Source: Oceanicola sp. D3
GTDB taxonomy: Bacteria > Pseudomonadota > Alphaproteobacteria > Rhodobacterales > Rhodobacteraceae
Reading direction: 5' to 3'
DNA: 64,000 bases
NCBI RefSeq assembly: GCF_006351965.1
Contig: NZ_CP040932.1
Coordinates: 1,798,001-1,862,000, forward strand
Shown here: piece by piece, positions 1 to 8,743 of the stretch
Layout: each line of letters begins with the position of its first letter
Position numbering within the stretch: the stretch's first letter is position 1
Translations under genes and position numbers: made by a program
The notes under the pieces: generated by a model
Told to the model about the DNA's origin: nothing
Databases searched by the model: none
Seen by the model: the letters and a program-made list of their open reading frames with translations, nothing else

Positions 1-458
1 CGTCAACGCCCAGAAGCGCGGCGATGGTGATGACAGGCAGGGGGCGGCAGAAGGCGTCGAGCAGGTCGAAGGGGCCTGTGGGGAACGCGGAGATGAGATC
101 GGCGCAGAGGGCCTCCAGCGCGGGGCGGCGGGCCTCGACGGTGGCGGAGGTGAAGGCGCGCAGCACCAGCCCGCGCAGGCGCGTATGGCGGGGTGGGTTG
201 AGTTCGAGCATCGAGTTGGCCTCGACGTCGTAGAAGGGTTGCAGGCGCGGCGGGATTGGCGGCGCGAGATCGGGCGGCATCTCGCGGCCAAGGCGGCGGT
301 CTTTCAGCAGGCGTTTCACCTGCGCGTAGCCCGCGGCGGCCAGTTGCCCGTAGTCCTCCCAGTAGAACAGATCTCCGGCGGCGCGGGCGCGGTGATAGAA
401 GGGGTATGGGTCTTGCACGAAGGACGGATCGGTGGGGGATTGGGAAAGCGCCTGCATG
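1..458 (-). CDS. Cytochrome P450, N-terminal part (runs off left edge)
   Basis: Reading the minus strand from the ATG at 458 gives 152 uninterrupted codons to the window edge. The start MQALSQSPTDPSF and the following DPYPFYHRAR are typical of bacterial class I P450s. Near residues 95-115 the segment NPPRHTRLRGLVLRAFT is the family's helix C motif, whose His-Thr-Arg-x-Arg residues contact the heme propionates, and LDAFCRPLPVITIAALLGV is the expected helix E region. The I-helix threonine, the ExxR motif and the heme-thiolate cysteine would lie outside the window, so catalytic competence cannot be judged. The substrate is unknown. It is divergent from dctB with only 44 bases between the two starts, so the promoters must overlap or lie in the coding regions. 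Confidence 0.88.
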
Positions 459-502
459 GCGGCGACGCTTTCAGATGGGCGGCGAATTGTCTAGGAAGAG
501 GA

Positions 503-2278
503 ATGACGCGACGCTGGCTTGTTATCCTGCTCTACCTTGTTGCGGCGGCGCTGCTCAGCGTGGCGGCGGGCTGGGGCGGCTTTGCTTCGGCGCTGGACGA
601 GGTGGAGCGGCGGGGGCAGAGCGATTTGCGGCTCACCTCGCAGCGGCTTGCGACCCAGTTGCAGAGCTATGCAGAACTGGCGGTGGCGCTGGCCGACCGG
701 CCCGAGCCGCGCGCGCAGGTGGCGGGGCGCGGCGCGGCGGAGCGGGTTTCGGCGTTGCTGGTGCGCCATGCCGATATGACGGGCAGCGCGGCGATCTATC
801 TCACCGATCTTGGCGGGCGGGTGCTGGCCGCGACGGGCGAGGCGGGGGCCGCGCCTGTGCGGCTGGATGGCCCCGAGATCGCCCGTGCGCGACAGGGCGC
901 TTTGGGCAGCAGCCATCGGGTGGACCCGGCGAGCGGCAAGCGGCTTTATTCCTACGCCGCGCCGATCTTTGCGCCGGGCGGGCCGGTGATGGGCATTGTT
1001 GTGGTGCAGGCCGATTTGCGGCTGATCGAGCTGGATTGGGCGGGCGATCCGGTGCCGGTGTTTTATACCGACAGTGACGGCATTGTTTTTGTCGCCAACC
1101 GCACCGAGCTGCTGTTCATGCGCCGCGACGGCGTGGAGGGCGCAGCCGTGCATGAAGGGGCGGAGCTGAAGCCGTTCTTTCCGTTTCGGCCGTGGCAGGC
1201 AGAGGGGCGCGACCTGTGGTGGGTGGATGGGGGCCCCTATATTCCGGGCGCCGCGCTGCATCTGACGCAGGATCTGCCGGTGATCGGGATGCGGGGCGAG
1301 GCGCTGATTTCGCTCGCGCCCGCGCTGCGGCTTGGTGCTTTGGCGGCGGCGGCGGTGGCGGCGTTGTGCCTTGGCTTCGGGGCCTTCCTGTTTTTGCTCA
1401 GTGAGCGCCGCCGTGCCCTGGCCGAGCGGCTGGGCGTGGAGGCGCGGGCGAATGCGGTGCTGGAGGCGCGGGTGGAGAAGCGCACGGCGGCCTTGCAGGC
1501 GGCGAATGTGCGGCTGGAGGGCGAGGTGCGCGAGCGCAAGGAGGCGGAGGCGGCGCTGCGCCGGGCGCAGGCTGAGCTTGTGCAGGCGGGCAAGCTGAGC
1601 GCCTTGGGGCAGATGAGCGCCGGGCTCAGCCACGAGTTGAACCAGCCGCTGATGGCGATCCGCTCCTTTGCCGAAAATGCGGAGAGCTTTTTGGAGCGCG
1701 ACAAGCCAGAGCGGGCGGCGCAGAACCTTGGCCGGATTGGAGACCTTGCGCGGCGGATGGGGCGTATCATCCGCAACCTGCGGGCTTTCGCCCGGCAAGA
1801 GAGCGAGCCGATTGGCCGGGTTGATCTGGGGGCCGTGGTGGAGACGGTGCTGGAACTGGTCGAGGGCCGGATGGCGCAGGTGGGTGTTGCGCTGGACTGG
1901 GCCGCTCCGGGCGCGCCGGTGATGGTGCGGGGCGGTGAGGTGCGCTTGCAGCAGGTGGTGCTCAACCTTGTCAGCAATGGAATTGATGCGATGTCCGGAC
2001 GCGAGGGCGCACGGCTGGGCATTGCCATTGAGCCCGGTGCGCCAGTGCGGCTGAAGGTGCGCGACACCGGCCCGGGGATCGCGGAGCCGGACCGAATTTT
2101 TGACCCGTTCTACTCCACCAAGGAGGTTGGCGCGAGCGAGGGCATGGGGCTGGGACTTTCCATCAGCTACGGGCTGGTGCAGAGCTTTGGCGGCAACATC
2201 CGGGGTGTGAACCGGGAGGGCGGCGGCGCGGAGTTTACGGTTGAGCTTCAGCCCGCCGATATGGAGGTGGCGGCATGA
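503..2278 (+). CDS. dctB: C4-dicarboxylate sensor histidine kinase DctB
   Basis: Inner-membrane sensor kinase of 591 residues. The ATG at 503 is preceded by AGGAAGAGG and starts MTRRWLVILLYLV, an N-terminal membrane anchor. A periplasmic sensing region (about residues 30-275, DctB/Cache-like) is followed by a second membrane segment (about 275-300, rich in Ala/Leu), a coiled coil (about 310-365), then the phosphoacceptor helix with SAGLSHELNQPL; His377 is the expected phosphorylation site. The ATPase domain shows NLVSNGIDAM (N box), DTGPGI (G1), FDPFYSTK (F box) and GMGLGLSI (G2). The AELVQAGKLSALGQMSAGLSHE pattern is characteristic of DctB. An in-frame extension of the open frame upstream to 185 overlaps the P450 gene antisense and lacks family similarity. 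The stop overlaps the dctD start. It should phosphorylate DctD in response to succinate, fumarate or malate; ligand specificity is inferred from the family. Confidence 0.88.
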   Translation: MTRRWLVILLYLVAAALLSVAAGWGGFASALDEVERRGQSDLRLTSQRLATQLQSYAELAVALADRPEPRAQVAGRGAAERVSALLVRHADMTGSAAIYLTDLGGRVLAATGEAGAAPVRLDGPEIARARQGALGSSHRVDPASGKRLYSYAAPIFAPGGPVMGIVVVQADLRLIELDWAGDPVPVFYTDSDGIVFVANRTELLFMRRDGVEGAAVHEGAELKPFFPFRPWQAEGRDLWWVDGGPYIPGAALHLTQDLPVIGMRGEALISLAPALRLGALAAAAVAALCLGFGAFLFLLSERRRALAERLGVEARANAVLEARVEKRTAALQAANVRLEGEVRERKEAEAALRRAQAELVQAGKLSALGQMSAGLSHELNQPLMAIRSFAENAESFLERDKPERAAQNLGRIGDLARRMGRIIRNLRAFARQESEPIGRVDLGAVVETVLELVEGRMAQVGVALDWAAPGAPVMVRGGEVRLQQVVLNLVSNGIDAMSGREGARLGIAIEPGAPVRLKVRDTGPGIAEPDRIFDPFYSTKEVGASEGMGLGLSISYGLVQSFGGNIRGVNREGGGAEFTVELQPADMEVAA

Positions 2279-3510
2279 GCGGAGCGCGGCGTGTGCTGGT
2301 GGTGGATGACGATGCTGCGGTGCGCGAGGCGCTGGGGCAGACGTTGGAGCTTGCCGAGATCGAGGCGATCCTTGCGGGCAGCTACATCGAGGCGAAGGAC
2401 CACATCGGGCCGGAGTTTGACGGCGTGGTGGTGAGCGACATCCGGATGCCGGGGCGGGACGGGTTCTTTCTGCTGGCCGAGGCGCGGCGGCGCGACGAGG
2501 ATTTGCCGGTGATCCTGCTGACCGGCGAGGGTGACGTGCCGATGGCCGTGAAGGGGATTGGTGAGGGGGCCTTTGACTTTCTGGAAAAGCCCTGCGGCCC
2601 CAAGGAGTTGGTGGGCGTGGTCGAGAAGGCGCTGAAGGCGCGGGCCTTGGTGCTGGAGAACCGGCGGCTGAAGCGGGAGTTGGAGCGGGGCGATGCGGCC
2701 TCGCGGATGATCTTTGGCCATTCGGCGGAGGCACAGGCGCTGCGCGCGCAGGTGCGGGCGGTGGCGAGGGCCGGGGCCGAGGTGCTGGTGACGGGCGGGC
2801 CCGGATCGCAGACGGCGAAGATTGCCGAGGTGATCCACATCATGTCGCCCGCCGCGCCGCAGCCCTTCGTCAAGCGCCTTGCCGCCTCGTTGGATGAAGC
2901 GCGGCTGGATGCAGCCATTGAGGCGGTGGGGGCGGGCACGCTTTTTCTGGATGAAATCAGCGCCTTGCCTGCATCCGTTCAACTTGTTCTGCTGGACCGG
3001 CTGGAGGCGCCGGGGGAGGCGCGGATCGTTGCCGGAACCACCCGCGACCTCGTGGCCGAGATGGAGGCGGGCCGGTTTGCTGCCGATCTCTACTACAGGC
3101 TCGACGTGATGCAGGTGCGGATCCCGACGCTGGAGGAGCGGCGCGAGGATATTCCGGTGCTGTTTCGCCACTACGTCGCGCAGGCGGCGGAGCAGGCGGG
3201 GCTCGCGGAGCCGGAGGTGAGCGAGGAGCATCTGGCCGGGTTGATGGCGCAGGACTGGCCGGGCAACGCCCGCTCGCTGATGAGCGCGGCCATGCGCTTT
3301 GTGCTGGGGATGCCGGGCGAGGCGCAGGAGGCGGCTGAGCTGGGACTGGCCGAGCAGATGGCGCGGGTGGAGAAGTCACTGATCGCCGCTGCGCTGGGGC
3401 GGCAGAACGGGAATGCGACGGCGACGGCGGCGGCGCTGCATCTGCCGCGCAAGACGTTTTACGACAAGCTGGCCAAGCACGGGCTGAAGGCGGAGGATTT
3501 TCGGCGGTAG
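2275..3510 (+). CDS. dctD: DctD-type response regulator with degenerate AAA+ domain
   Basis: Response regulator of 411 residues, start overlapping the dctB stop (ATGA). The receiver domain (about 5-120) has the acidic pocket VVDDD and phosphoacceptor Asp55 in VVSDIRMPG, and Lys105 in FLEKP. The central domain is NtrC-like but altered: the Walker A position reads GGPGSQTAK (174-182) instead of GxxGxGKE, and the stretch between PFVK (197-200) and the intact Walker B GTLFLDEI (221-228) is about 20 residues too short, so the ESELFGHxxGAFTGA segment is absent. Sensor I-like AGTTRDL, DLYYRL with one of the two usual arginine-finger residues, and the PGNARSL region remain. The C-terminus (about 364-411) is a Fis-type helix-turn-helix. 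The family activates sigma-54 promoters; this protein lacks the contacts to do so, and probably acts as a phosphorylation-controlled DNA-binding protein or with sigma-70. Confidence 0.85.
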   Translation: MSGARRVLVVDDDAAVREALGQTLELAEIEAILAGSYIEAKDHIGPEFDGVVVSDIRMPGRDGFFLLAEARRRDEDLPVILLTGEGDVPMAVKGIGEGAFDFLEKPCGPKELVGVVEKALKARALVLENRRLKRELERGDAASRMIFGHSAEAQALRAQVRAVARAGAEVLVTGGPGSQTAKIAEVIHIMSPAAPQPFVKRLAASLDEARLDAAIEAVGAGTLFLDEISALPASVQLVLLDRLEAPGEARIVAGTTRDLVAEMEAGRFAADLYYRLDVMQVRIPTLEERREDIPVLFRHYVAQAAEQAGLAEPEVSEEHLAGLMAQDWPGNARSLMSAAMRFVLGMPGEAQEAAELGLAEQMARVEKSLIAAALGRQNGNATATAAALHLPRKTFYDKLAKHGLKAEDFRR

Positions 3511-3575
3511 GGAATGGCAGGGCGGCTCATCGGGGCCTTGCCTACGGCGCGGCCGCTCTTCGCAGCGGTGAGGCT

Positions 3576-3687
3576 GTCATCCTCGGGCCTGACCCGAGGA
3601 TCTCGTGGTCGGGAGGTCCTCGGGTCGAGCCCGAGGATGACGCTTCTGGCAAGGAGGAGATCCGCGGATCAGGCCCGAGGATGACGG
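3576..3687. repeat. Cluster of intergenic palindromic repeats
   Basis: The gap between dctD and purF holds three related blocks. Block 1 (3576-3602) and block 2 (3617-3641) each pair CCTCGGG with CCCGAGGA around a short centre, and block 3 (3667-3687) repeats the right half with AGGCCCGAGGATGACGG. The flanking GTCAT/ATGAC extends the symmetry. Such short GC-rich palindromes are dispersed in alphaproteobacterial genomes, often between convergent genes as here. A role in transcription termination of dctD and purF is possible, but there is no T-tract. Confidence 0.65.
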
Positions 3688-3697
3688 CTGTTGCCGT

Positions 3698-5185
3698 TTA
3701 CTCGGCGGCGGTTTTCATCTCGAAGCCCTGCTCGATCATGTCGGCGGGCTCGACCGGGTATTCGCCGGAGAAGCAAGCGTCGCAATAGGCCGGGCTTTTC
3801 GGGTCGCGGCCCTTGGCCTCGCCCACGGCGCGGTAGAGACCGTCGAGCGAGATGAACTTGAGGCTGTCGACGCCGAGGTAGTCGGCCATTTCGTCGGCGC
3901 TCATGTTGGCGGCCAGCAGCTTGCTGCGCTCGGGCGTGTCGACGCCGTAGAAGCAGGGCCATGCGGTGGGGGGCGAGGCGATGCGGAAGTGCACCTCTTT
4001 GGCGCCTGCGTCGAGGATCATTTCCTTGATCTTGCGCGAGGTGGTGCCGCGCACGACCGAGTCATCAACAAGGATCACCCGTTTGCCCTTGATCAGCGCG
4101 CGGTTGACGTTGAGCTTGAGGCGCACGCCCATGTTGCGGATTTGCTCGGTGGGCTCGATGAAGGTGCGGCCCATGTATTGGTTGCGGATGATCCCCATCG
4201 CGTAGGGGATGCCGCTTTCGAGCGAGAAGCCGATGGCTGCGGGGGTGCCGGAATCGGGCACGGGGCAGACGAGATCGGCGTCGACCGGGGATTCCTTGGC
4301 CAGCTCGCGGCCGATGGCTTCGCGGGTTTCATACACGCTGCGGCCGCCGAGGATGGAATCGGGGCGCGAAAAGTAGACGTGCTCGAAGATGCAGAAGCGG
4401 CCCTTCTTGGAGCGGAAGGGGCGGCGGCTGTCGACGCCATCCTTGGTGATGACGACCATCTCGCCGGGCTCGATCTCGCGGACGAATTCTGCGCCGATGA
4501 TGTCGAGCGCGCAGGTTTCGGAGCTCAGGGCCCAGCCGTCGCCGACCTTGCCGAGCACCAACGGGCGCACGCCGAGCGGATCACGCACGCCGATCAGCTT
4601 GGTGCGGGTCATGGCGACGATGGAAAACGCGCCTTCGACGCGGCGCAGCGCATCTTCGAGCCGCGCGGGCACGTCGCGTTGCAGCGAGCGGGCCATCAGG
4701 TGGATGATGCATTCGCTGTCCGACGAGCTTTGGAAGATAGAGCCGCGCTCGATCAGCTCGCGGCGCAGGGCTCCGGCATTGGTGATGTTGCCGTTGTGGG
4801 CAATCGCCGCGCCGCCCATGGAAAACTCGCCGAAGAAGGGCTGCACGTCGCGGATTTGCGTGTTGCCCTTGGAGCCGGCGGTGGAATAGCGCACGTGGCC
4901 GATGGAGAGCGGCCCGGGCAGCGTGTCCATCAGCGAAGCCTTGGTGAAGTTGTCGCGCACGTAGCCGAAGCGGCGGGCGGAGTTGAAGCCCTGTTCGGGA
5001 TCGTGGCTGACGATGCCGCCTGCCTCCTGTCCGCGATGCTGGAGCGCGTGCAGCCCGAGGGCGGTGAAATTGGCAGCCTGTTCTACGCCGATGACACCGA
5101 AAACGCCGCATTCCTCGCGGAGCTTGTCGTCATCGAACGGATGGGCGGGTGGCAGGGCGGGTTGACCGCGCTGATGGTCGGGCAA
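3698..5185 (-). CDS. purF: Amidophosphoribosyltransferase PurF
   Basis: First committed enzyme of de novo purine synthesis: PRPP plus glutamine gives 5-phosphoribosylamine. The glutaminase domain begins after a short propeptide at EECGVFGV; the cysteine (residue 26 from the chosen start) would be the N-terminal nucleophile after processing. LHALQHRGQEAGGI and IAHNGNITN are glutaminase motifs, and RVILVDDSVVRGTT is the PRPP-binding loop. Cysteines in SSETCALD, AWPCFYG and YCDACF match the iron-sulfur ligands of the Bacillus subtilis-type enzyme. The start is uncertain. I chose the TTG at 5185, preceded by GGAG and giving MPDHQRGQPALPPAHPF, which matches the short leader of relatives; ATG codons at 5251 and 5275 in the same frame would add 22-30 residues of unlikely composition. 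Last gene of radA-cvpA-purF. Confidence 0.92.
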   Translation of the reverse strand: MPDHQRGQPALPPAHPFDDDKLREECGVFGVIGVEQAANFTALGLHALQHRGQEAGGIVSHDPEQGFNSARRFGYVRDNFTKASLMDTLPGPLSIGHVRYSTAGSKGNTQIRDVQPFFGEFSMGGAAIAHNGNITNAGALRRELIERGSIFQSSSDSECIIHLMARSLQRDVPARLEDALRRVEGAFSIVAMTRTKLIGVRDPLGVRPLVLGKVGDGWALSSETCALDIIGAEFVREIEPGEMVVITKDGVDSRRPFRSKKGRFCIFEHVYFSRPDSILGGRSVYETREAIGRELAKESPVDADLVCPVPDSGTPAAIGFSLESGIPYAMGIIRNQYMGRTFIEPTEQIRNMGVRLKLNVNRALIKGKRVILVDDSVVRGTTSRKIKEMILDAGAKEVHFRIASPPTAWPCFYGVDTPERSKLLAANMSADEMADYLGVDSLKFISLDGLYRAVGEAKGRDPKSPAYCDACFSGEYPVEPADMIEQGFEMKTAAE

Positions 5186-5298
5186 GGGGCAGCTCCGAAT
5201 CCGGCTTTGTGAGCGATGCCCCCGTTTAACCTTTGGCGCGGGCGCTGTCATCCCTTTGTAACGGGCGTTTGACACGAAGGGCTGACGATGGGGGTGCA

Positions 5299-5321
5299 GG
5301 CTGCGTAAGGAAGGCGCAGCC
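5299..5321 (-). other. Hairpin in the cvpA-purF gap
   Basis: A perfect 7-bp stem, GGCTGCG paired with CGCAGCC around a 9-base loop, lies in the 164-base gap between cvpA and purF. It has no T-run on either strand, so it is more likely an mRNA processing, attenuation or stability element than a terminator. No purine-riboswitch-like sequence was recognised here. Confidence 0.3.
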
Positions 5322-5349
5322 CGCGTGTGTTTGGGGTATTATCGGGCGA

Positions 5350-5970
5350 TCAGTTGCCGTCGGTGGCGGGCTGATCGGGCAGGGCCGTGGGATCGGCCGG
5401 TGCGGCGGCAGGCGCGCCACAGGAGCGATCTGTCAGGCTTTCGAACTTCTCGCGGAACCAGTTCATCACGCCTTCCTGATCGGCAATCTCGCCGTCGATC
5501 CGGGTTTTGGCGGAGCCGAAGAGCTTGGAGGTCTGGCTGTCATCGACGAAGGCGAGGCTCTCGGACCCGGCGATGAAATCATAGAGCACCAGCGCGATGG
5601 CCACGAGGATCAACCCGCGCAGGGCGCCGAAGACGAAGCCGAGGCCCTGATCGACCGCGTTGAGCGCAGAGCGTTGCACGAGGCTGGCGAAGAGCGGGGT
5701 GAAGAGCGCGAAGATCACGAGGCCGATGGCGAAGACCACGACGAAGCCTGCGCCGGTGGCCAGTTCGCAATTGTCGAGGAAGTCCTGCACGACAGGGATT
5801 TCCTTGACCAGCGGCACCGCTTGGGGCGCGAAGATATAGGCCAGCACGGCGGCGCCGATCCAGCCTGCGATGGCGAGGATCTCGCGTACGAAGCCGCGGG
5901 AGTAGGCGAGAATCGCCGACAGGACGATGACGACGGCCACGCCCGCGTCAAAAATGGTGAAGCCTTCCAT
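5350..5970 (-). CDS. cvpA: CvpA family inner-membrane protein
   Basis: 206 residues. The first about 125 residues contain four hydrophobic segments (starting FDAGVAVVIVLSAILAYSRG, then around 30-48, 72-92 and 110-132), followed by a soluble Pro/Ala-rich tail, the architecture of CvpA (colicin V production protein). SRGFVREI and LGFVFGALRGLIL are family-typical. CvpA proteins influence envelope homeostasis and resistance to bile or antimicrobial agents in enterobacteria; the molecular activity is not established. It sits 27 bases after radA and before purF, and the cvpA-purF pairing is widely conserved in proteobacteria. Confidence 0.9.
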   Translation of the reverse strand: MEGFTIFDAGVAVVIVLSAILAYSRGFVREILAIAGWIGAAVLAYIFAPQAVPLVKEIPVVQDFLDNCELATGAGFVVVFAIGLVIFALFTPLFASLVQRSALNAVDQGLGFVFGALRGLILVAIALVLYDFIAGSESLAFVDDSQTSKLFGSAKTRIDGEIADQEGVMNWFREKFESLTDRSCGAPAAAPADPTALPDQPATDGN

Positions 5971-5997
5971 GTGCTCTCTTCTTGCCTTTCCGGTCTG

Positions 5998-7362
5998 TCA
6001 GCCTGCGCCGAACATCTCGCCCACGAAACCCGTGAGGTCTGACATCTTGCGCAGGTCCATGCCCCCGCTGGAGGTAGATTTTGACCCCTCTGCCAGCGTT
6101 GCGCAGGAGAAACCAAGTTTTTGCGCCTCTTTCAACCTGTTTTCGGTTTGCGAGGAGGGCCGGAGGGCGCCGGTGAGGCTGATCTCGCCGAAAACCACCA
6201 TGCGTGGCGGCAGGGGCACATCTTCACGGGCCGAGAGCAGGGCGGCGGCAACGGCGAGGTCGGCGGCGGGCTCTGACACCCTCAGGCCGCCCGCGACGTT
6301 GAGATAGACATCCATCCCGGCGAAGGGGATGCCGCAGCGGGCTTCCAGCACGGCGAGGATCATGGCCAGTCGCCCCGAGTCCCAGCCCACAACCGAGCGG
6401 CGGGCCTGTCCTGCGGGGGCGGGCGCGACGAGGGCCTGAAACTCCACCAGCACGGGGCGGGTGCCCTCGATCCCGGCAAAGACGGCGGTGCCGGGGGCGG
6501 GTGTTTCATTGTCTGACAGGAAGAGGGCGGAGGGATTGAGCACTTGGGCGAGGCCCTCGCCGGTCATCTCGAACACGCCGATTTCATCCGCCGGGCCGAA
6601 GCGGTTTTTCACCGCGCGCAGGATGCGGAACTGGTGGCCGCGCTCGCCTTCGAAGTAGAGCACGGTATCGACCATATGCTCGACGACGCGGGGGCCGGCG
6701 ATGGCACCTTCCTTGGTGACATGGCCCACGAGGATGACGGCGGTTCCGCGCCGTTTGGCGAATTGTGTCAGCTCGTGGCAGGCCGCGCGGACCTGCGAAA
6801 CCGAGCCGGGGGCCGAGTCGACCGTGTCGGACCACATGGTCTGGATCGAATCGATGATGCAGAGGTCGGGGCGTTCGGCATCCAGCGTGGTGAGGATGTC
6901 GCGCAGGGAGGTTTCGGTGGCCAGTTTGACCGGCGCTTCGGCCAGCCCGAGGCGGCGGGCGCGCATGCGGACCTGCGCGGAGGCCTCCTCGCCGGAGATG
7001 TAGATGGTCTTCTGCCCGGCCATCGCAAAGCGGGCGGCGGCTTGCAGCAGCAGGGTGGATTTGCCGATGCCCGGATCGCCGCCCACGAGGGTGGCCGAGG
7101 CGGGAACGAGGCCGCCGCCGAGCACCCGGTCAAACTCGTCGAGGCCGGACATGGTGCGGGGCGGCGGGGCCTCGGGTGAGGAGAGTTCGGCCAGCGGGAT
7201 GGTGGTGCCCTTGCGCGCGCCGAGCCCCTTGCCCTTGGGGCCGGAGGACAGCGGGGCCTCTTCCTGAATGGTGTCCCACGCGCCGCAGGCGTCGCATTGG
7301 CCCTTCCATTTGGAGTGGGACGCGCCGCAGGCGGTGCAGGTGAAAGCAAGGGATTTGGCCAT
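5998..7362 (-). CDS. radA: DNA repair protein RadA
   Basis: RecA-related branch-migration helicase acting in recombinational repair, 454 residues. The start MAKSLAFTCTACG at 7362 was chosen because the four-cysteine zinc finger (CTAC and CDAC flanking SHSKWKGQ) begins at once, as in all RadA; an open frame further upstream to 7560 is low-complexity Pro/Arg and rejected. The ATPase core has Walker A GGDPGIGKST and Walker B LCIIDSIQTM, followed by the RadA-specific KNRFG motif, and ends in the Lon-protease-like domain (about 290-450; VEFQALVAP, GWDSGRLAMILAVLEARCG). First gene of radA-cvpA-purF. Confidence 0.95.
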   Translation of the reverse strand: MAKSLAFTCTACGASHSKWKGQCDACGAWDTIQEEAPLSSGPKGKGLGARKGTTIPLAELSSPEAPPPRTMSGLDEFDRVLGGGLVPASATLVGGDPGIGKSTLLLQAAARFAMAGQKTIYISGEEASAQVRMRARRLGLAEAPVKLATETSLRDILTTLDAERPDLCIIDSIQTMWSDTVDSAPGSVSQVRAACHELTQFAKRRGTAVILVGHVTKEGAIAGPRVVEHMVDTVLYFEGERGHQFRILRAVKNRFGPADEIGVFEMTGEGLAQVLNPSALFLSDNETPAPGTAVFAGIEGTRPVLVEFQALVAPAPAGQARRSVVGWDSGRLAMILAVLEARCGIPFAGMDVYLNVAGGLRVSEPAADLAVAAALLSAREDVPLPPRMVVFGEISLTGALRPSSQTENRLKEAQKLGFSCATLAEGSKSTSSGGMDLRKMSDLTGFVGEMFGAG

Positions 7363-7524
7363 GCCGCTTTGTGCCCCGAGCGGCGGGGCTTGGAAAGGGG
7401 AGATCGCAAGCCGCAGCGCGGGGCCGGGCGGGGTGGGGATATGATGTGGAAGGGAGGGGCGCGCGCGCGGCGGTCGCCGGTCGGCGGCGGGGCGCTGCGG
7501 CTGGCTTTGCGGTGCAGATGGCAC

Positions 7525-7553
7525 TTGGGGCGGCGCGGCGCATGGGCTAGGCT
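7525..7553 (+). promoter_or_regulatory. Candidate sigma-70 promoter for the lytic transglycosylase gene
   Basis: TTGGGG at 7525-7530 and TAGGCT at 7548-7553 are separated by 17 bases and lie 38 bases before the start codon. Both boxes match the consensus only partly, and the surrounding sequence is very GC-rich, so this is a tentative call. Confidence 0.3.
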
Positions 7554-7590
7554 CGCGCAAAAGAGGACGTCAGCAACGGGGGGACACCCG

Positions 7591-8727
7591 ATGACATTGA
7601 GCGTGACGAGCAGGCGCGGATTTTTGGTATCGACGGCGGCGATGGGGCTTTTGAGCGCCTGTGGCGGGGTGAACGGCTTTGATGCCGTCCCCCAGAGCGC
7701 GCCTGACCCTGCGATGAGGCCGGTGGCCAATGCGGCGTTTGACGCATGGGTGGCGCGGTTCAAGGGCCGTGCCGTGGGCGCAGGCATTTCGCAGGGCGTG
7801 GTGGACCGGGCCTTTGCGAGCGCGGGCTTCATCCCCGGGGTGATCGAGCGCGACAGGAATCAGGCGGAGTTCAAACGCTCGTTCGAGGATTACCTTTCGC
7901 TGGTCGCCAGCGAGAAGAAGGTGGCGATGGGCCGGGCGGCGTTTTCGCGCCAGCGCGGGCGGCTCAATGCGATTGAGGCGAAATACGGGGTTCCGGCGGA
8001 GATATGCTGTGCGATCTGGGGTGTGGAAAGCACCTATGGCACGCGGCGCGGCGATATTCCGGTGATCTCGGCCTGTGCGACGCTGGCCTATGAGGGGCGG
8101 CGCGGCGCGTTTTTTGAAAAGCAGCTGATCGCTGCGCTGCGCATCCTGCAATCGGGCGACACCACGCCCGAGCGGATGGTGGGCAGCTGGGCCGGTGCGA
8201 TGGGGCACACACAGTTTATCCCCACGAGCTACCAGCTGTTTGCGGTGGATTTCACCGGCGACGGGCGGCGGGACATTTGGAGTGACGATCCGAGTGATGC
8301 GCTGGCCTCGACGGCGGCCTACCTTGCCAAGAACGGCTGGCGGCGCGGTGAGCGCTGGGGCAGCGAGACCACCAGTGGGGGCCTTCAGCCCGATCCGGGC
8401 GGGCCGCGCTTTGCCGTGGGGCACAACTTTAATGTCATCAAGCGCTACAACAACTCTGACAACTATGCTCTCGCGGTGGGCTACCTCAGCGACAGGATCG
8501 CCGGGCGGGGCGGGTTGAAGGCCGAGTTTGGCCCCGACCGATACGGGCTGACGCAGAAGGACCGGATGCGGTTGCAGGCCGGTCTGACGCGTGCCGGGTT
8601 TGATGCGGGCACCGCCGATGGGGTGCTGGGCAACAAGACGGCGGCGGCGATCCGGGCCTATCAGGCGGCGAACGGGTTGCCGGTGACGGGAGAGCCCTCG
8701 CGCGCGTTGTTGCAGCGCTTGGGCTGA
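7591..8727 (+). CDS. Lytic murein transglycosylase (MltB/SLT_2 family) with peptidoglycan-binding domain
   Basis: Peptidoglycan lytic transglycosylase, 378 residues, cleaving the MurNAc-GlcNAc bond to leave 1,6-anhydroMurNAc. The N-terminus MTLSVTSRRGFLVS carries a twin-arginine motif followed by a lipobox LSAC (Cys24), suggesting Tat export and lipidation. The catalytic domain (about 45-310) contains IWGVESTYG with the expected acid Glu146, and further on AGAMGHTQFIPTSY and DPSDALASTAAYL, all MltB signatures. The last about 60 residues (LQAGLTRAGFDAGTADGVLG onward) form a PG_binding_1 domain. The ATG at 7591 was chosen over longer in-frame extensions because it places the signal at the N-terminus. 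Tat genes are present at 44.6-46.3 kb. Confidence 0.9.
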   Translation: MTLSVTSRRGFLVSTAAMGLLSACGGVNGFDAVPQSAPDPAMRPVANAAFDAWVARFKGRAVGAGISQGVVDRAFASAGFIPGVIERDRNQAEFKRSFEDYLSLVASEKKVAMGRAAFSRQRGRLNAIEAKYGVPAEICCAIWGVESTYGTRRGDIPVISACATLAYEGRRGAFFEKQLIAALRILQSGDTTPERMVGSWAGAMGHTQFIPTSYQLFAVDFTGDGRRDIWSDDPSDALASTAAYLAKNGWRRGERWGSETTSGGLQPDPGGPRFAVGHNFNVIKRYNNSDNYALAVGYLSDRIAGRGGLKAEFGPDRYGLTQKDRMRLQAGLTRAGFDAGTADGVLGNKTAAAIRAYQAANGLPVTGEPSRALLQRLG

Positions 8728-8743
8728 TCTGGTGAGGGCCGGA

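Noticed and set aside
491-2734. Long minus-strand open frame opposite dctB and the start of dctD
   Set aside because: Pro/Arg/His-rich translation typical of antisense frames in GC-rich genes, while the plus strand has full kinase motifs.
2275-3510. DctD defects as a sequencing or frameshift artefact
   Set aside because: The frame and motifs are intact on both sides of the missing segment, and the Walker A change is several independent substitutions.
3989-5212. Plus-strand 407-codon frame opposite purF
   Set aside because: Composition is a reverse image of purF codons and no domain is visible; purF is certain.
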